A DNA stretch of 64,000 nucleotides from Magicicada septendecula (GCA_034769895.1 CM068367.1:707452885-707516884), one strand, 5' to 3'; shown: positions 23,743 through 36,564, counted from the first letter of the stretch. The notes: generated by a model not told the origin, from the sequence alone. Made by a program: numbers and translations.

Positions 23743-24126
23743 TGTTACAACGGTCCTACTTGATCGTCGTAGGTGCAGTGGAAAACAAAATAAGTACAAG
23801 ACGCCAATTAAGTCACTAATCACCAGCTTTAATTTTCACAGTTAAACAGTTCGTAATTAACAACACAGTCTCTTACAACAAATCAAATAAAAATTGTTCA
23901 CACGCAATAAAATCTCCACTGATATTAAAACACAATTGTTTTATAATATGTTTTAATTGTTAATACGTAATTAACTGCGGCCTTGACACAGTCCGCACGG
24001 CTGGCGGCATCGAGAAGACTCACGCAAATGCGTCTACAAGCACGTACATTACATTCTGGACGCTTACATTTTGGATCTCTCTGGAACGTTCGATAAACAC
24101 GTAGATTGTTCTATGACGTCGTAACA
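23743..24126 (-). repeat. 5' LTR of the gag-pro element, internally deleted
   Basis: 384 bp. Same ends as the left LTR, but it lacks about 170-200 bp of the middle including the TATA-like box, and carries several substitutions. The element is therefore not young. Confidence 0.85.
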
Positions 24127-24515
24127 ATATGTATATAATAGCAAATATAAATATATAAAAATTGTATGTATTATATTGGTTTACACATGTAAACAGTTAC
24201 TTTCTTAATCACATCAAATGCATTAGTAAATGTAAGAAATGTCTGCAAATTTATCACTTTGATCAGTAATAATTTTATATAGTTTTCAAAATTGATTGGT
24301 TACCTTGATAAGTACATGATTAATATATAAATAGTTGATTAATTATTTTCCAGTATTTCTTAATACTTACTCATGTTCTAGTCAGATTGATAAATTGAAA
24401 CAGTTAACATATAATACTTAATATGCAATAATAAAATATAATATATTTTATTATTGCATATCAAAATACTAGCACATAATAGTTTTAAATAAACAATAAC
24501 TATGCATGTATTGAG

Positions 24516-24547
24516 TTGTGTGTGTGTGTGTGTGTGTGCGTGCGTGC
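24516..24547. repeat. (TG)n/(TGCG)n microsatellite
   Basis: About eleven TG units followed by TGCG units. Confidence 0.9.
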
Positions 24548-25830
24548 AAACACAAAACACACCTGGTGATTTTGTAGAGTGCAGATTGTTGCAGATTAGT
24601 GGAAAGTGATTATTGTGTTATAATCAGTGAGGAACAAGTGAGATGATTATTGCGTGTTGACAAATTTAACTTGAATTATTGTATCAGAGTATCTTGTTGA
24701 TTTCAAATTATTTGTGACTAATTAAAGCTCGTAATTAATGACTTATTGGTGCCTGTATTTTGTTTACACTATACAACAGGACAGTGAGCCGCAGACATGA
24801 GACTATTGTAACAATAAGGAGTCAAAACTGTTCCTGTGGTGTATTAGATTAAAGGCATTTTTTTTACCAAAATCTGAATATAATTGTAATTTAACCAAAG
24901 TTAAAAAAAAAAATTATAAAATTTCAGTTAGATGTTAGACTAAAAGGGAATGTAACCCAAATCCAAATGCAGCTTTTACAAAAATTGTTTTGTTTAATTT
25001 TAGGGGCTATGGGCCAAACATTTTAAGAAAAATGAAAAAATCTACCTGAAGGATAAAATTGTAAAGAATTGTATTAAACATACAAATTTAGTATTTTCAG
25101 CAATTTTAGTACGTGTAACAATTTGACAGAATTAATTTGGCAGAATAAATTATTCACCTTGCAATATATGGATTGCCTTGAAAATATTTGTAAGCTATGT
25201 TTAAAGAAGACTTTGGATGTTGTTTTTAGTTAGGCATACTTTTGAAAAGTATTAGATACAGGCCTATAGATATCTATGAAAATCTACACAAGTTTAAAAG
25301 GTAGAACTAAATTGTTTGTCAATTAGCCATTATGTTAGAAATTTAACTAAGGACCCTAATGCAGTAGTTGGTAATTTCCAGTGTTTATTGTATGAGTGTC
25401 TGACTTGCACTTGTTATTTTGACAAAAAAAAAAAAAATGATAGTAGAGCAGTCAGAATTTTTACTAATTTTTTATAACCGAATAATTATTTAATATTGAA
25501 ATGTATTTAATAAGAAATTTAAAAAAATGTATTTTTAACATTAATTAAATAAGAAGTACTGTGGTGTAGTACACTCGGTCTTGTAGTGGTAGAAAGTGTA
25601 ATGCAGCAATGATGACCTTCTTTTTGGCTTCTGGAACCTCTGAATCTTTGGATATTTGATTTTATTGTGAAAGCCACTCAGTGAACTCGAAGGTCTTCCT
25701 ATAGCTTTAAGACATTTTCTTGGCATTTCATAGAACTTGATGTTGGCACAATTTGTAGGTTCATAACTGTCATGACTTATTTTAATTTGCTAAGATAAAA
25801 CCAATAGAACTGATAGAACCAATCTCTACA

Positions 25831-25892
25831 AGTGACGTCAAAATAACGTCACTTTGACGTTTGAGTGTTTGATTATTTGAAGATCAAATAAT
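25831..25892. repeat. Two adjacent short inverted repeats with CRE-like motif
   Basis: AGTGACGTCA at 25831 is mirrored by ACGTCACT at 25846-25853. About 20 bp further, gATTATTTGA and TCAAATAATa form a second inverted repeat around AGA. The first contains the TGACGTCA palindrome bound by CREB/ATF factors. It may equally be a relic of a small transposon. Confidence 0.35.
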
Positions 25893-26504
25893 AAAACAGG
25901 AAGATCTTTATTGTTTTCCTGCATTATGGACTTTTCTCATTCCTGTTAAATTAATGCTTGACATATTTCATAATCTCCCTTGAGATCTTTTGTTAATGTA
26001 TTAGTTTTAAATAAAATTAGTAGTTACACGTTTTACACCAATCACATCTTTCACTTTTAGAGACACGAAAGACAAGATTGAATTCCATTGCAAATATTTT
26101 GTAGTACAAGGACTTTTTATTGGCTCAGTATTTTCCTCAGCATACTGATGTTTCTACAAGTCATTCATTTTTCATATGCTAAGGTGTGATCCAAGGCAAA
26201 ATTATGTGTAGTATACAATTCAACAGAGACAAGTTAACTTATTTTGTTAGCTAAGAAAATCAGCTGATTGTGAAAGTGAATTACAGTTAGAACAACCTTG
26301 TCACAGCTAAACATTGCAGATAGAACCTTGTCATTTTTGTAGTTGTTTTATTTCTTTTCAAAAGGCAACCAAAGTCAGTTTCCTGTAAAGATAGCCCTTA
26401 AAACTGATAAATAAGCACATAACCTCAATTTAACCAAATTTTTCAGTTAGAACCTTGTCAAACTAATGCAGTGAGATGTTACCTGCAATATTATAAAATG
26501 CTAA

Positions 26505-26753
<249 letters not shown>

Positions 26754-27357
26754 TAGATATCTCTTTACTGTGAACAATATAAGTAGTACTATTTAATAAT
26801 ATACAATATTGTGTTTAAATTTGATAATAATGTTAACGACAATGTAATAAATATCAATTTATGATAGTGGTGTGTATGTCTTGTGCTTCACAGTCCAGCT
26901 TAACCTTTTCAGTGCTCTGTGCGAATATACTTGCAAAATATAAAGCTGTAACAATCATTTTAAATATTTTGGAGTGAATTCTGAAAACAGTTGAGTTTCC
27001 CACACATGTATAGTGACCGGGTGAAAGTATGGTACACAGGCACTGTATAGCCACTCACCTGTACTGTGCATTGAAAAGGTTAATATACATTTTTCATGCT
27101 TTCTTTTCAATAGTATTTATAAAGTTTTTACTATATATTGTACTGTGTACATGTTTATTTTGTACAGTAGTAATCATAACAATAATAATATTGACTGTAA
27201 TAATTTATCAACATCAGTCCACATCAAAAGAAACTCAACTACTGTTTACTAAAAAAATATGCTCATTGAAACTGAAATTTATTGTTTACCATGTTTACAG
27301 AAGTCTCGGTCTCAGGGCAAGTAGTGAGATGTACTGTTTAAAACAACTAGGTAGTAG

Positions 27358-27389
27358 TGATAATAATAATAACAGTTATTATTATTATT
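27358..27389. repeat. ATA/TAT hairpin
   Basis: A run of ATA units is followed by CAGT and a run of TTA units, forming a near-perfect hairpin. A very similar one occurs at 33113-33147. Confidence 0.6.
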
Positions 27390-27689
27390 GTATATACTTT
27401 TTTTTAGAAGGGTAGGTGGAAAAATTTTTAGAACAAATGTCTGTAAGGATGTACACTTCTGGAGTCTGTGAGTTTGGGTATTATTCTAAAAAAAAACACA
27501 GGTCTTACTAAAAAAAAAACTGATCCGACTAAAAAACCACCGCCCTACCCTCCTTTAGGACACTAATTTGGAACTGTTTGACACATTACTTTGGACTAGG
27601 CCTATTGTACTTTCAGTCCTAGGGCTCACATCTGACTTGTTATGCTTCTTCTATATTGGGTTGTCCAAGTTGATATTTTTCATGTGAAG

Positions 27690-29118
27690 AATCTCTTCTG
27701 TGAAGCTGCCACACAGTTCTAAGTGTCCTCTCCTTGAAACATCGCTTCAAGGACGTTATCCAGGGAGATCTCCTGCCTCATATCCTCTTGCAACTGTCTC
27801 GTGTGTTGCTCCCATCTGTCACAGTCGAAGAAGGATGACTGACATCGTCTGCAACTCCCAAGCAGTACAGGCACTCTGGTGACTGGGCCTTTCCAACTTT
27901 CTTCAGATAAGACTCTTGTCCAGTCAGAGCATTGATTAGCATTACTCTGGCAGTGACCAAGACAGTTGGCTTGGAAACCGTGCAGTAGGTCAGTGCTACT
28001 TGAAGAGCATTTCGTCTTTGGACCTGGACTAGTTTCTTCCTGTAGATCTTATGATTCATGGATGGGTCTGATTGATGGTATGAGCATCAGTGAGCAATGG
28101 AACATTGTCTGCATACCCCACCAAACACGATTCTTCCGGCATCTCCATCATCACCAGGCTGTCATAGGATACATTCCAGAGGTCCAGTCCAAAGACTGAA
28201 CACTGGGCCGCTCCAGCCATTTGCCGCTGTCCTTCCTGCGTTCTATAAAGCAGTATTCTATTGCTGAGATAATTGTCCACCATCCGCAGCAGGAACCTCA
28301 GCACATAAAAGTCAAAGTCCATCACGTCCAGCATGTCGCTTCACCTCATGGAGTTGAACACATTTTTAACGTCCAGTGTCACTAGCAGCACAACCCTTTG
28401 AGAGAAATGGTTGTGGTCCTCCGCTCTTCTGACAGTCTCACTCACTTCCTGTATCATGTCCACCCATCGATCTTCCTGACCTGAAGACAAACTGCTTCTC
28501 GTGGAGGTCTGCAGGTCTGATTGCCATTGCCAGTCTTGTCGTTATGAGTTTCTCCAGTAACTTCCCAGGCGTGTCCAACATACAAAGTGGTTGATATGAT
28601 GATTGGAGCTCTGGGTCATTTTTTTTTTCTGGCGGATCAGTGCCAAGCATGCTGTCTTCCAACGAGCACAGAACACCCCTGCTGTCAAGCATGCATTGTA
28701 CATCTCAGTTACCATTCTGGCTTCTGATGAAAGACTGACCTTAGCACCTCACTGGGGTCCCATCAGGGCCTGGAGCTTTCCTGCCCTTCATTGCCCAGGC
28801 TACCAGCTCCAATTCTTTGGCTGTAAAAATAGGGAATCTCTCACATTCCCAAAATCCATTCCACCTCACTGGTTGAGTGGAGAAGAGAGCTCTTAAATGG
28901 CGCATAGAGAGAGCTCTTTATGATGATTTTCTCCATAGTCACCGCATCCATTGCACTGGTGGTCTTGAAAAGGCTTCAAGCTTTTGGGTGACAATTTTAT
29001 GTCCTTGTCCCCATTGGTCCCTGTTAACATTTTCACACAGGTTCTTCCAACAGCAGCACCCCTTGCTGCAGAACACATATATTGTTTTACGGCCTTCATG
29101 TCTCCCCTTATAGCCATC
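27690..29118 (-). mobile_element. R1/Jockey-like non-LTR retrotransposon relic
   Basis: On the - strand, 28692-28438 reads LQSSYQPLCMLDTPGKLLEK and DLHEKQFVFRSGRSM. 28334-28056 reads FLLRMVDNYLSNRILLYRT, QCSVFGLDLWNVSYD and then GYADN, where active elements have YADD. 28059-27778 reads VQRRNALQVALTYCTVSKP, the usual text downstream of RT in this group. Frameshifts separate all three. The endonuclease region is not recognisable. The upper end abuts the BEL element at 29124, which may have inserted into it. Confidence 0.8.
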
Positions 29119-29123
29119 CCAAC

Positions 29124-29322
29124 TGTTGAGGAGTTAGTGTGGGCTTGGGGGTGGGGATTTCGCCTACATAGGATGCCGATAGTCGATGTGGACAGCTTGC
29201 TTGTGTCAGATGCTATTACGCATATTCTGTATACTGTTGTGGTTATACATTTATAGAGTCATTCTTATTAAATCCATGAACTTTATATGTTTTGTTTTTA
29301 TATGTAACCTATACATTAAACA
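29124..29322 (+). repeat. 5' LTR of BEL/Pao element
   Basis: 199 bp. Starts TGTTGAGG and ends TTAAACA; high similarity to the 3' LTR with scattered substitutions. Confidence 0.88.
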
Positions 29323-29326
29323 TATT

Positions 29327-29344
29327 TTGGTGACCCCAACGTGA
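29327..29344 (+). other. Primer binding site of BEL/Pao element
   Basis: TGGTGACCCCAACGTGAT lies four bases after the 5' LTR. It resembles the tRNA-Trp-type primer binding sites known from other LTR elements. Confidence 0.6.
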
Positions 29345-29579
29345 TTTCAAACTACAAGCCAAAAGACATTCTCAAGCTTATAAACTGTTTGATTTTTAAG
29401 GCACTAAGCATGCTTTGTACCTAAACTAAACGTGTTTTAAAGTGTTCTGTTTTTTAATCTGTGTGTGTATCTATGTGTATCGAGAGTTCTATATACTCAA
29501 ACAACGAACACTATAGGGACAAGAATGTTCTTTTTGTGAATATTCTGCCATACTTTCCTTTTCTTCCCAAAAAATTTTC

Positions 29580-32200
29580 TTGCATCCGGAATTAAAGGAA
29601 AGGTATACTGAATTCTTAAACGAATATCTTGAAAATGATGAAATGGAAAAGGTTACTGAAGATAAAGAACCTCAACATGCCTATTTCTTACCACATCATC
29701 CCATAGTAAAAGATTCTAGTTCAACTACTCACGTTCGCATAGTATTTGATGCTTCTGCCAAGTCCTCTACCATTATCTCCCCTCAATGAAGTGGTACTAG
29801 TTGGAGCTACCATACAGCGGCACTTGATATCAATATTACTGTCATTTAGATCGTATACTTTTGTATTTGCTGCAGATATTAAACAGATGTAGCGAAGGAT
29901 CTTACTAAACAAAAGTCATTAGACTTCTAAAGAATAGTGTGGAGAAGCGATCCCACATAACTTGTTAGAGTAAGTAGACTCTAAAGAGTTACCTGTGGAA
30001 ATGCCTCGGCACCATTTTTAGGTATCCTAACCCAACTTTGTGAAGAAGAGAGAAAGGAATCCACAAGCAGCAGAATATGTTAAAAGAGACTTTTATGTTG
30101 ACGACGTTTTCAGTGGTAGAGACTCACTGCATGAAGTGATTCCACTTCAAACCCAACTAATTGATCTGTTAAACCACGGGGGATTCAAATTACGTAAATG
30201 GTGTGCTAATCATCCAGAAATTTTGAAAGATATCCCAACTGAATATACAGAACCAAGATTCACTATCAATAGTTCTGAAAACAAAACTGTAAAAACTAGG
30301 GATGTACTGGGAGCCGGCTAGCGATACCTTTCATTTTAAAATTACTGTCACTAATCCACCAGATGTAATCACCAAACATGTAATCCTTCCTGATATTTCT
30401 TGTTCGTGTGATCCGACTGGAATTCTGACTCCTATTGTTATTGCTACAAAAATCCTAATGCAAGAACTATGGGTAATGAAGGAGCTGGGATGGGATGAAC
30501 CAGTTCCAGAAACCACAAAGGAAAAATAGATTCAATACCGGAAGTCTTTAAACTCATTAAACGACCTGATCGTTGACAGACTTGTTTTAAGTGGAAGACC
30601 AAACCAAGTTTATGAACTATATGGTTTCAGCGATGCCTTCAAAAGGGCTTACGGGGCCTTGGCTGTACATATGAACTATTGAGGAAAATGGCATAATTAC
30701 TACTAAACTGATATGCACTAAATCTAGGGTAGCACCTTTAAAGATCATATCCTTACCTCGTTTAGAACTTTGCGAAGCCTTGTTATTAGCTCAACTACTG
30801 CAAAGGGTTTGAACATATTCTCTTTAGCAAAGCAGTTCTTTGGACTGATTCAACTATAGTCTTGCATTGGCTCATTGCTACACCTAAAACATTGCAAGCT
30901 TATGTGGCAAACATATCAGAGTATCTCAGATTTAAGAAAATACTCAAAACTGTGTGTGGAATCATGTCTGTTCACAAGATAACCCGGCTGATTTGTTTTC
31001 CAGATCTGTGGTCCCAGATATTCTCACTTCATGCTCACTTCGGTGGAATGGCCCTCCATGGCTTCAACACGCTCAAGAAGAGTGGCGTGAACCTTTTCAG
31101 ACTATGTTCATTGATGCGGAAATCGAAGAAAGACGCAAACAAACCACAATACAACTGTGCAGTACTTCATTCCTCGAATGCATTGATAAATTCTCATCAT
31201 GGAATAGGTTACTAAGGATTACTGCTCTCTGTCAACGTTTGTTCAGAAATTGTAAAAATACTAAGAACAAGGTAACTGGACACGTGACTTTAGAAGATTT
31301 ATAACTAGCTGAAATATTATGGATCAAAAATGCACAAGAAGCATTTTCTGAAGATACCCTAAAACTAACGAAAAACAAGCAACCAACTGAAGTCACTCTC
31401 GGCCTTCATAGATGACAATGGTATCTTAAAAGTGGGAGGTAGGTTGAAAAATGCATTGATTTCATCTGACAATCAGAATCCTATCTTGCTTCCTCACAAA
31501 CATTGAGTTATGAAATTGATATTGGACCAGTATCATATTGATAATCTTCATTGTGGACCTCAAAGATCTACTAGCTAATGTCAGAAATAAGTTCTGGCCG
31601 ATTAATGGAAAGGTACTATGCCGCTCATTGTCAAGTTGCTTGAATAGTAGCAGAATTTCTCCAGTTCCAGTCAAACATTAATGGGCAAATTGCCATCGTA
31701 CCGAGTTGATTCGAGTCATCCATTTACAAATTGTGGTATCGACTATTGTGGTCCAGTGTACTATAGAAAGGTTAACCAACTTCATTCTATACCGGTGAAA
31801 GCATATATTGATCTGTTTATCTGTATATGGCCACGAAGGCAATACACATTGAACTTGTGTCAGATTTAACCACTGAAAAATTTATGGAAACTCGTGAATG
31901 AATGATTGCTCGACGTGGAGTCATGGAACATATTTATTTTGACAATGCCACAAATTTTGTGGGAGCCAACAATGTACTGAGAGACATGCTAACGATTGAT
32001 CAATATCAAATTCAAAAATTCTGTACTTTCAAGGATATAAAATGGCACTTTATGCCGCCATATTCCCCCCACCTTGGCGGTTTGTGGGAAGCAGGGGTTA
32101 AAACAGTTAAAGGACATTTAAAACGAGTGTTGGGAACTATAATATTATCTTACGATTCATTAGAAACATTGTTACTTAAAATTGAAGCTTGTGTGAATTA
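29580..32200 (+). pseudogene. BEL/Pao pol remnants: RT, RNase H, integrase
   Basis: At 29580-29789: YFLPHHPIVKDSSSTTHVRI and VFDASAK (RT start). At 30040-30321: FYVDDVFSGRDSL with intact YVDD and HGGFKLRKWCANHPEIL. Near 30720-30850: SRVAPL and LPRLELCEALLLAQLL, then an RNase H-like TDSTIVLHWL. At 30954-31304: DNPADLFSRSV and WNGPPWL. At 31681-31869: the integrase start (FTNCGIDYCGPVYY). At 31902-32200: YFDNATNFVGANNVL and HFMPPYSPHLGGLWEAGVK, with the integrase Asp and Glu. Many frameshifts and stops occur, so it is inactive. Confidence 0.88.
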
Positions 32201-32641
32201 CTGACCTATTACTGAAATATCATCGTGGTAATGATCGTACTCCTTTAACTCCTGGTCACGTCCTAATTGGCCAGCCTCTTAACTTGTTTCCTATCCCAGA
32301 TATTACCCAAACACCTTCTAACAGACTTAACCATTGGCAGCAGCTACAACAACTCTTATCAACATTTCTGGAGAAGTTGGATGAATGACTGCTTATCAAC
32401 ACTACAACAGCGAAACAAATGGACTAAGGACTATGATTCTCCACCACCAGGCTCCCTGGTAATAATCAAGGAAGACTTCACTCCGTCGTTACATTAGCAG
32501 CTGGAAAGGATTGTTCAATTACATTATGGCCAGGACGGCAAAGCACGCGAGGCCACAGTTCACACTTCTAAAGGGTTAATCAAGTGAGCCCTTAATAAAT
32601 TATGCAGCTTGAAGTCTTTGGAGCCTTCAACAGGGGCGATA

Positions 32642-32847
32642 TGTTGAGGAGTTAATGTGAACTTGGTGGTGGGGATTTCGGATTTCGTCTGCACAGGATG
32701 CCGATAGTCAGTGTGGACAGCTTGCTCGTGTTGGACACTATTACGCATATTCTGTATACTGTTGTGGTTATACGTTTATAGAATTATTCTTATTAAATCC
32801 TTAAACTTTTTTTGTTTCGTTTTTATATGTAACCTATACATTAAGCA
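32642..32847 (+). repeat. 3' LTR of BEL/Pao element
   Basis: 206 bp. Same start and end as the 5' LTR, with several substitutions and small indels. Confidence 0.88.
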
Positions 32848-32852
32848 CCAAC

Positions 32853-33577
32853 TTACTTGAAGATTTCTATGTAACAGTATTCTGATGTGAATAGAGTGCA
32901 TAGAACAGTATGAATACCATGGTGTATGCACTCTACCTAACAGGGATATATTTCAGGGGGAATGATATACCATAGAAGAAAGAAATATACTACACATATA
33001 TAAAACAAAAACAAACAACAAGTAACACAAATTTATACATAAAAACAATTCTAAAATGATTAGATGCCTAAGTCAAAGTCTCACTCCAGTATCTTCATAA
33101 AATTGTAATAGTTATAATAATAATAATAGTTATTATTATTATTGTTATCGTTTTTTAAGTTCTTTAATATAATGTAGTACTAAAGATAGAACTAAATTTA
33201 TTTACAACACATCAAAAATATTCTTATGATGTGTTGTTGACACGTCAACCAAAATGGGACCCCTAGTGTCTAACCCTTGACTGTGTACAAATTAATGTTT
33301 GTTTCTAATTAAATAATATGTGATTGCTCATTGTTGTACGGTCACTAAATGTATTTTGTTTTCAGTTGTATATTGTTTGAATTGCATTGTGATAATTTGT
33401 ACTTTACAGTATTAATAAGTTTCACTGATTGTCATGTATAAACATGTGCTTTCTTTTGTGGGCATAATTCAAGTATATTGTTTTGTTTGGTGTCTAAAAT
33501 ATGATTATGTATATATTACCGGCTCTGTAGTTATACAAGTTTTATTTAATAAGTCTCATTTATTATTATTATTATTA
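32853..33577. other. MetAP2 intron 6, unassignable stretch
   Basis: AT-rich. It contains the ATA/TAT hairpin at 33113-33147. No coding feature is recognised. Confidence 0.5.
33113..33147. repeat. ATA/TAT hairpin
   Basis: ATA units followed by GTTATTATT units; near-perfect hairpin, closely similar to the one at 27358. Confidence 0.6.
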
Positions 33578-34720
33578 CGAGGCATATCCAGAAAGTAAGT
33601 ACCGTCTGCGCATATTGTAGTACAAAGGGGTCGCTCATGCATAATTACTTCCTTCTATTCGATGACGAAGTAGCCAAGCTATATTGTTTGTTTAAGTTCC
33701 GATTTACGTTTACTACACATCGGTAATCATGTTTAAAAAAATCGATCGGCCTGCCAGTTGTGAAATAAGAACAGTTATTAGGTTTGCTATGCGAGAAATC
33801 TTCGTCCTTATGAAATTCATCGTCAGATTTGTGAAGTTTATGGACAGAATGCAATTAGTGAAGGTATGATGAGAAAGTGGGTTAGGATGTTTAACGATGG
33901 AAGAGAAAATGTTCACGATGAGGAGCATAGTGATCGCCCGTCTTTAGTCAACGAAGAATTGCTGCGGAGTGTTGACGAGAAGGTTCCTTCCAATAGGCGA
34001 TTCACAATTTCTGATTTGTCAATGGATTTTTCAAACATTTCTAGATCTTTATTACATGAAATTGTGACTGAACAATTACACTACAAAAAACTGTGTTCGA
34101 GATGGGTGCCGAAAATGCTAACGGACAGTCACAAAACGAAACGCGTGGGAGCAGCCTTGGAATTTTTGCAGCGTTATGAAAGAGATGGAAATTGTTTTTT
34201 GAAAAGAATTGTCACTGGTGATGAAACATGGGTTTCTTACGAGACATTAGAAACTAAACGACAGTCACTGCAATGGCGGCATACTGGTTCCCCGAAAGCC
34301 AAGAAAGCAAAGTTAATTTTTGCAAAAAAAATCATGTGCACTGTTTTTTGGGACTGTCAGGGAATTTTGGTAGTGGAATTTATGGAACGAGGCACAACAA
34401 TCAATGCAGACGTTTACTGTGAAACACTCAAAAAGGTACAGCGAGCAATACAAAACAAAAAGCGTGGACTACTGACTTCTGGAGTGGTGTTTGTGCATGA
34501 CAACGCACGACCGCGTACCGCACGTGTAACGACGGCGCTTGTTGATTCATTTCGCTGGGAACAATTCAGTCATTCTCCTTACAGTCCACATTTGGCTCCC
34601 AGAGATTTCCATTTGTTTTTGCATCTGAAGAAATTTCTTGCCAGCCAGAAGTTTGAAAGTGATGATGAGATAAAGGGAAACGTCCAGCAGTGGTTGAAGT
34701 CGCAGGCAGCCAAATTCTAT
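33578..34720 (+). mobile_element. Mariner element, 3' end lost
   Basis: The left terminus CGAGGCATATCCAGAAAGTA follows TA at 33576-33577 and is a typical mariner end. The transposase ORF runs to about 34717, then changes abruptly into AT-rich palindromic sequence. The last roughly 30 residues and the right terminus are absent, so the element is truncated at its 3' end. Confidence 0.85.
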
Positions 34721-34774
34721 TTTATATACTATACAGTATATACTGTACAGTATCAATACTATACTATTTTCTAA
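33729..34774 (+). pseudogene. Mariner DD34D transposase, one frameshift and C-terminal loss
   Basis: The ATG at 33729 starts MFKKIDRPASCEIRTVIRF. A one-base deletion near 33786 shifts the frame; the natural protein continues as YARNLRPYEIHRQICEVYG into the 302-codon ORF starting at 33866. That ORF shows RWVPKML, the first Asp in VTGDETWVSYE, the second in FVHDNARPRTA and the third in PHLAPRDFHLF, with 34 residues between the last two. All three catalytic Asp are retained. After LKSQAAKF the sequence is foreign, so the natural C-terminus is missing. Confidence 0.9.
34732..34752. repeat. Overlapping short perfect palindromes
   Basis: TACAGTATATACTGTA (34732-34747) is a perfect 16-bp palindrome, overlapped by ATACTGTACAGTAT (34739-34752). 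They sit at the break where the mariner transposase is truncated. Confidence 0.7.
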
Positions 34775-35025
34775 CGTGCATTTACAAAAATTGTTATTAA
34801 TTTTACTGCCACATTCTCATAATATTGTTAGATTGCAATATAACTACAAAGTTTTCTTCTCAAATATAAATTTTCAGTATAAATTTCGCCCCACTCCTTC
34901 AGTAATTGTGTATTGATGGTTTTACGGAGTAGAAGGTTTATATAAAATGAAAGTTTCATACAGTGTCATTAATGTTCAAAACCCTTTAAACATTACATAC
35001 TTGCTTATTCTGTAAACTATTAGTA

Positions 35026-36073
35026 CCGTATTTTCTCGCATAATTAACGCACTTTTTTGACGAAAAATACCAGCGAAAATTTCGGGTGCGTAAATTATTC
35101 GATGATTTCAGATATACCCAAATTTCATTTGAAATTTATTGACATTTAAAAGATACATTAAATATACTGTACTGTATTATACACAAAATCAGTTCAACTC
35201 ATTGAATTTATCGTCATTTGGCGTAAAATTACGGTTGAGTTTTCTTCTGAACAATCAAATAGAGTACATTAGGCAAGTTGGAGTTAATGATGTTAATAAT
35301 AAGATAGAGCAAACTAATAAATAATCAATTTTTTTTATACCGAGGAGGAGTATATATAACGATTCATAATATGTCGTCATATTTGAGCATTTTATGAAAG
35401 GGTCAGGCTGTGGCCGTAAGCAAGACAGAGAGCGTATAATATGCAACTATCTCACTCTAACTTCGTCACAGTGAAGCACGCGGACGGATCAGACGTGAAT
35501 TTTACTCAATTCATTTTTGCAGTTCAACCTGCGATAACTTCAAAACCAATAAATATACAGCAATTCTGAAAACTGCATTGTGTTCAGTAATTAAAGCTCT
35601 ATAAGTAGCCAAAATCTCAATTAATATAATTAACAATTACAGAAGATACACAGAAGAACGTGTTTTTTTAGACGTTTCTATTGGTTTAGCATTTGTATTT
35701 GTACACTGTACTCTTTAAAAAGACACGCAAACACAGACTGCGGGTAGCAAGTGTACCCGAAACACTCGTAAAATGAGTTTCTACCAGACTGGAATAAATC
35801 GTCACTAATCACGTCTTCGCTGATTCACTCACCGGACTGAATACCGCAGTGAGTAATAACAGGAAGTTGCACGAGGGTTTGAAATGCTAGGTTGCGCAAT
35901 AGGAAAGCTACTACTTGACATCTTTATTTCGAAACGCATCCGGAACTGCGTGATGAAATCATCGAGAAAGTGGGTGCGTCAAATACGCGAATATTTCTTT
36001 TTTCCCACTTTGAACCCCCCAGAAATGGGATGCGTAAATTATGCGGGGGCGTTAATTATGCGAGAAAATACGG
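35026..36073. mobile_element. 1.05-kb non-autonomous element with TIRs
   Basis: The left end CCGTATTTTCTCGCATAATT is matched by its exact inverted copy at the right end. The perfect match is about 25-27 bp, and both ends abut TA (35024-35025, 36074-36075). The interior has no recognisable transposase. The inner TIR parts diverge but keep related blocks such as GGTGCGTAAATTATTCG and GATGCGTAAATTATGCG, so each end carries a repeated sub-terminal motif. The TA target site and length suggest a Tc1/mariner/pogo-mobilised element. Confidence 0.85.

Positions 36074-36564
<491 letters not shown>

Larger units (their letters stand above)
21017..24126 (-). mobile_element. Gag-pro LTR retroelement lacking pol
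   Basis: Two direct repeats (21017-21567 and 23743-24126) both start TGTTAC on the + strand. The right copy ends GTAACA, and the pair is flanked by a 4-bp duplication ATAT (21013-21016, 24127-24130). Between them, on the - strand, lie a coiled-coil and capsid-like gag, a zinc knuckle and an aspartic protease, then directly the 3' LTR. No reverse transcriptase, RNase H or integrase sequence is present in the 2.2-kb interior. It is therefore either an internal deletion or a non-autonomous gag-pro lineage. Confidence 0.9.
29124..32847 (+). mobile_element. BEL/Pao LTR retrotransposon, decayed
   Basis: LTRs at 29124-29322 and 32642-32847 both start TGTTGAGGAGTTA and end in CA. They are flanked by a perfect 5-bp duplication CCAAC (29119-29123, 32848-32852), the length expected for this superfamily. 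A primer binding site follows the left LTR. The pol region has BEL/Pao-type RT, RNase H and integrase motifs. The gag and protease region is missing: only about 250 bp separate the PBS from the RT motifs. Confidence 0.92.

Noticed and set aside
25541..25726. 61-codon - strand ORF with RKCLKAIGRPSSSLSGFH
   Set aside because: It looks compositionally protein-like, but I cannot link it to a family and no splice or element context supports it.
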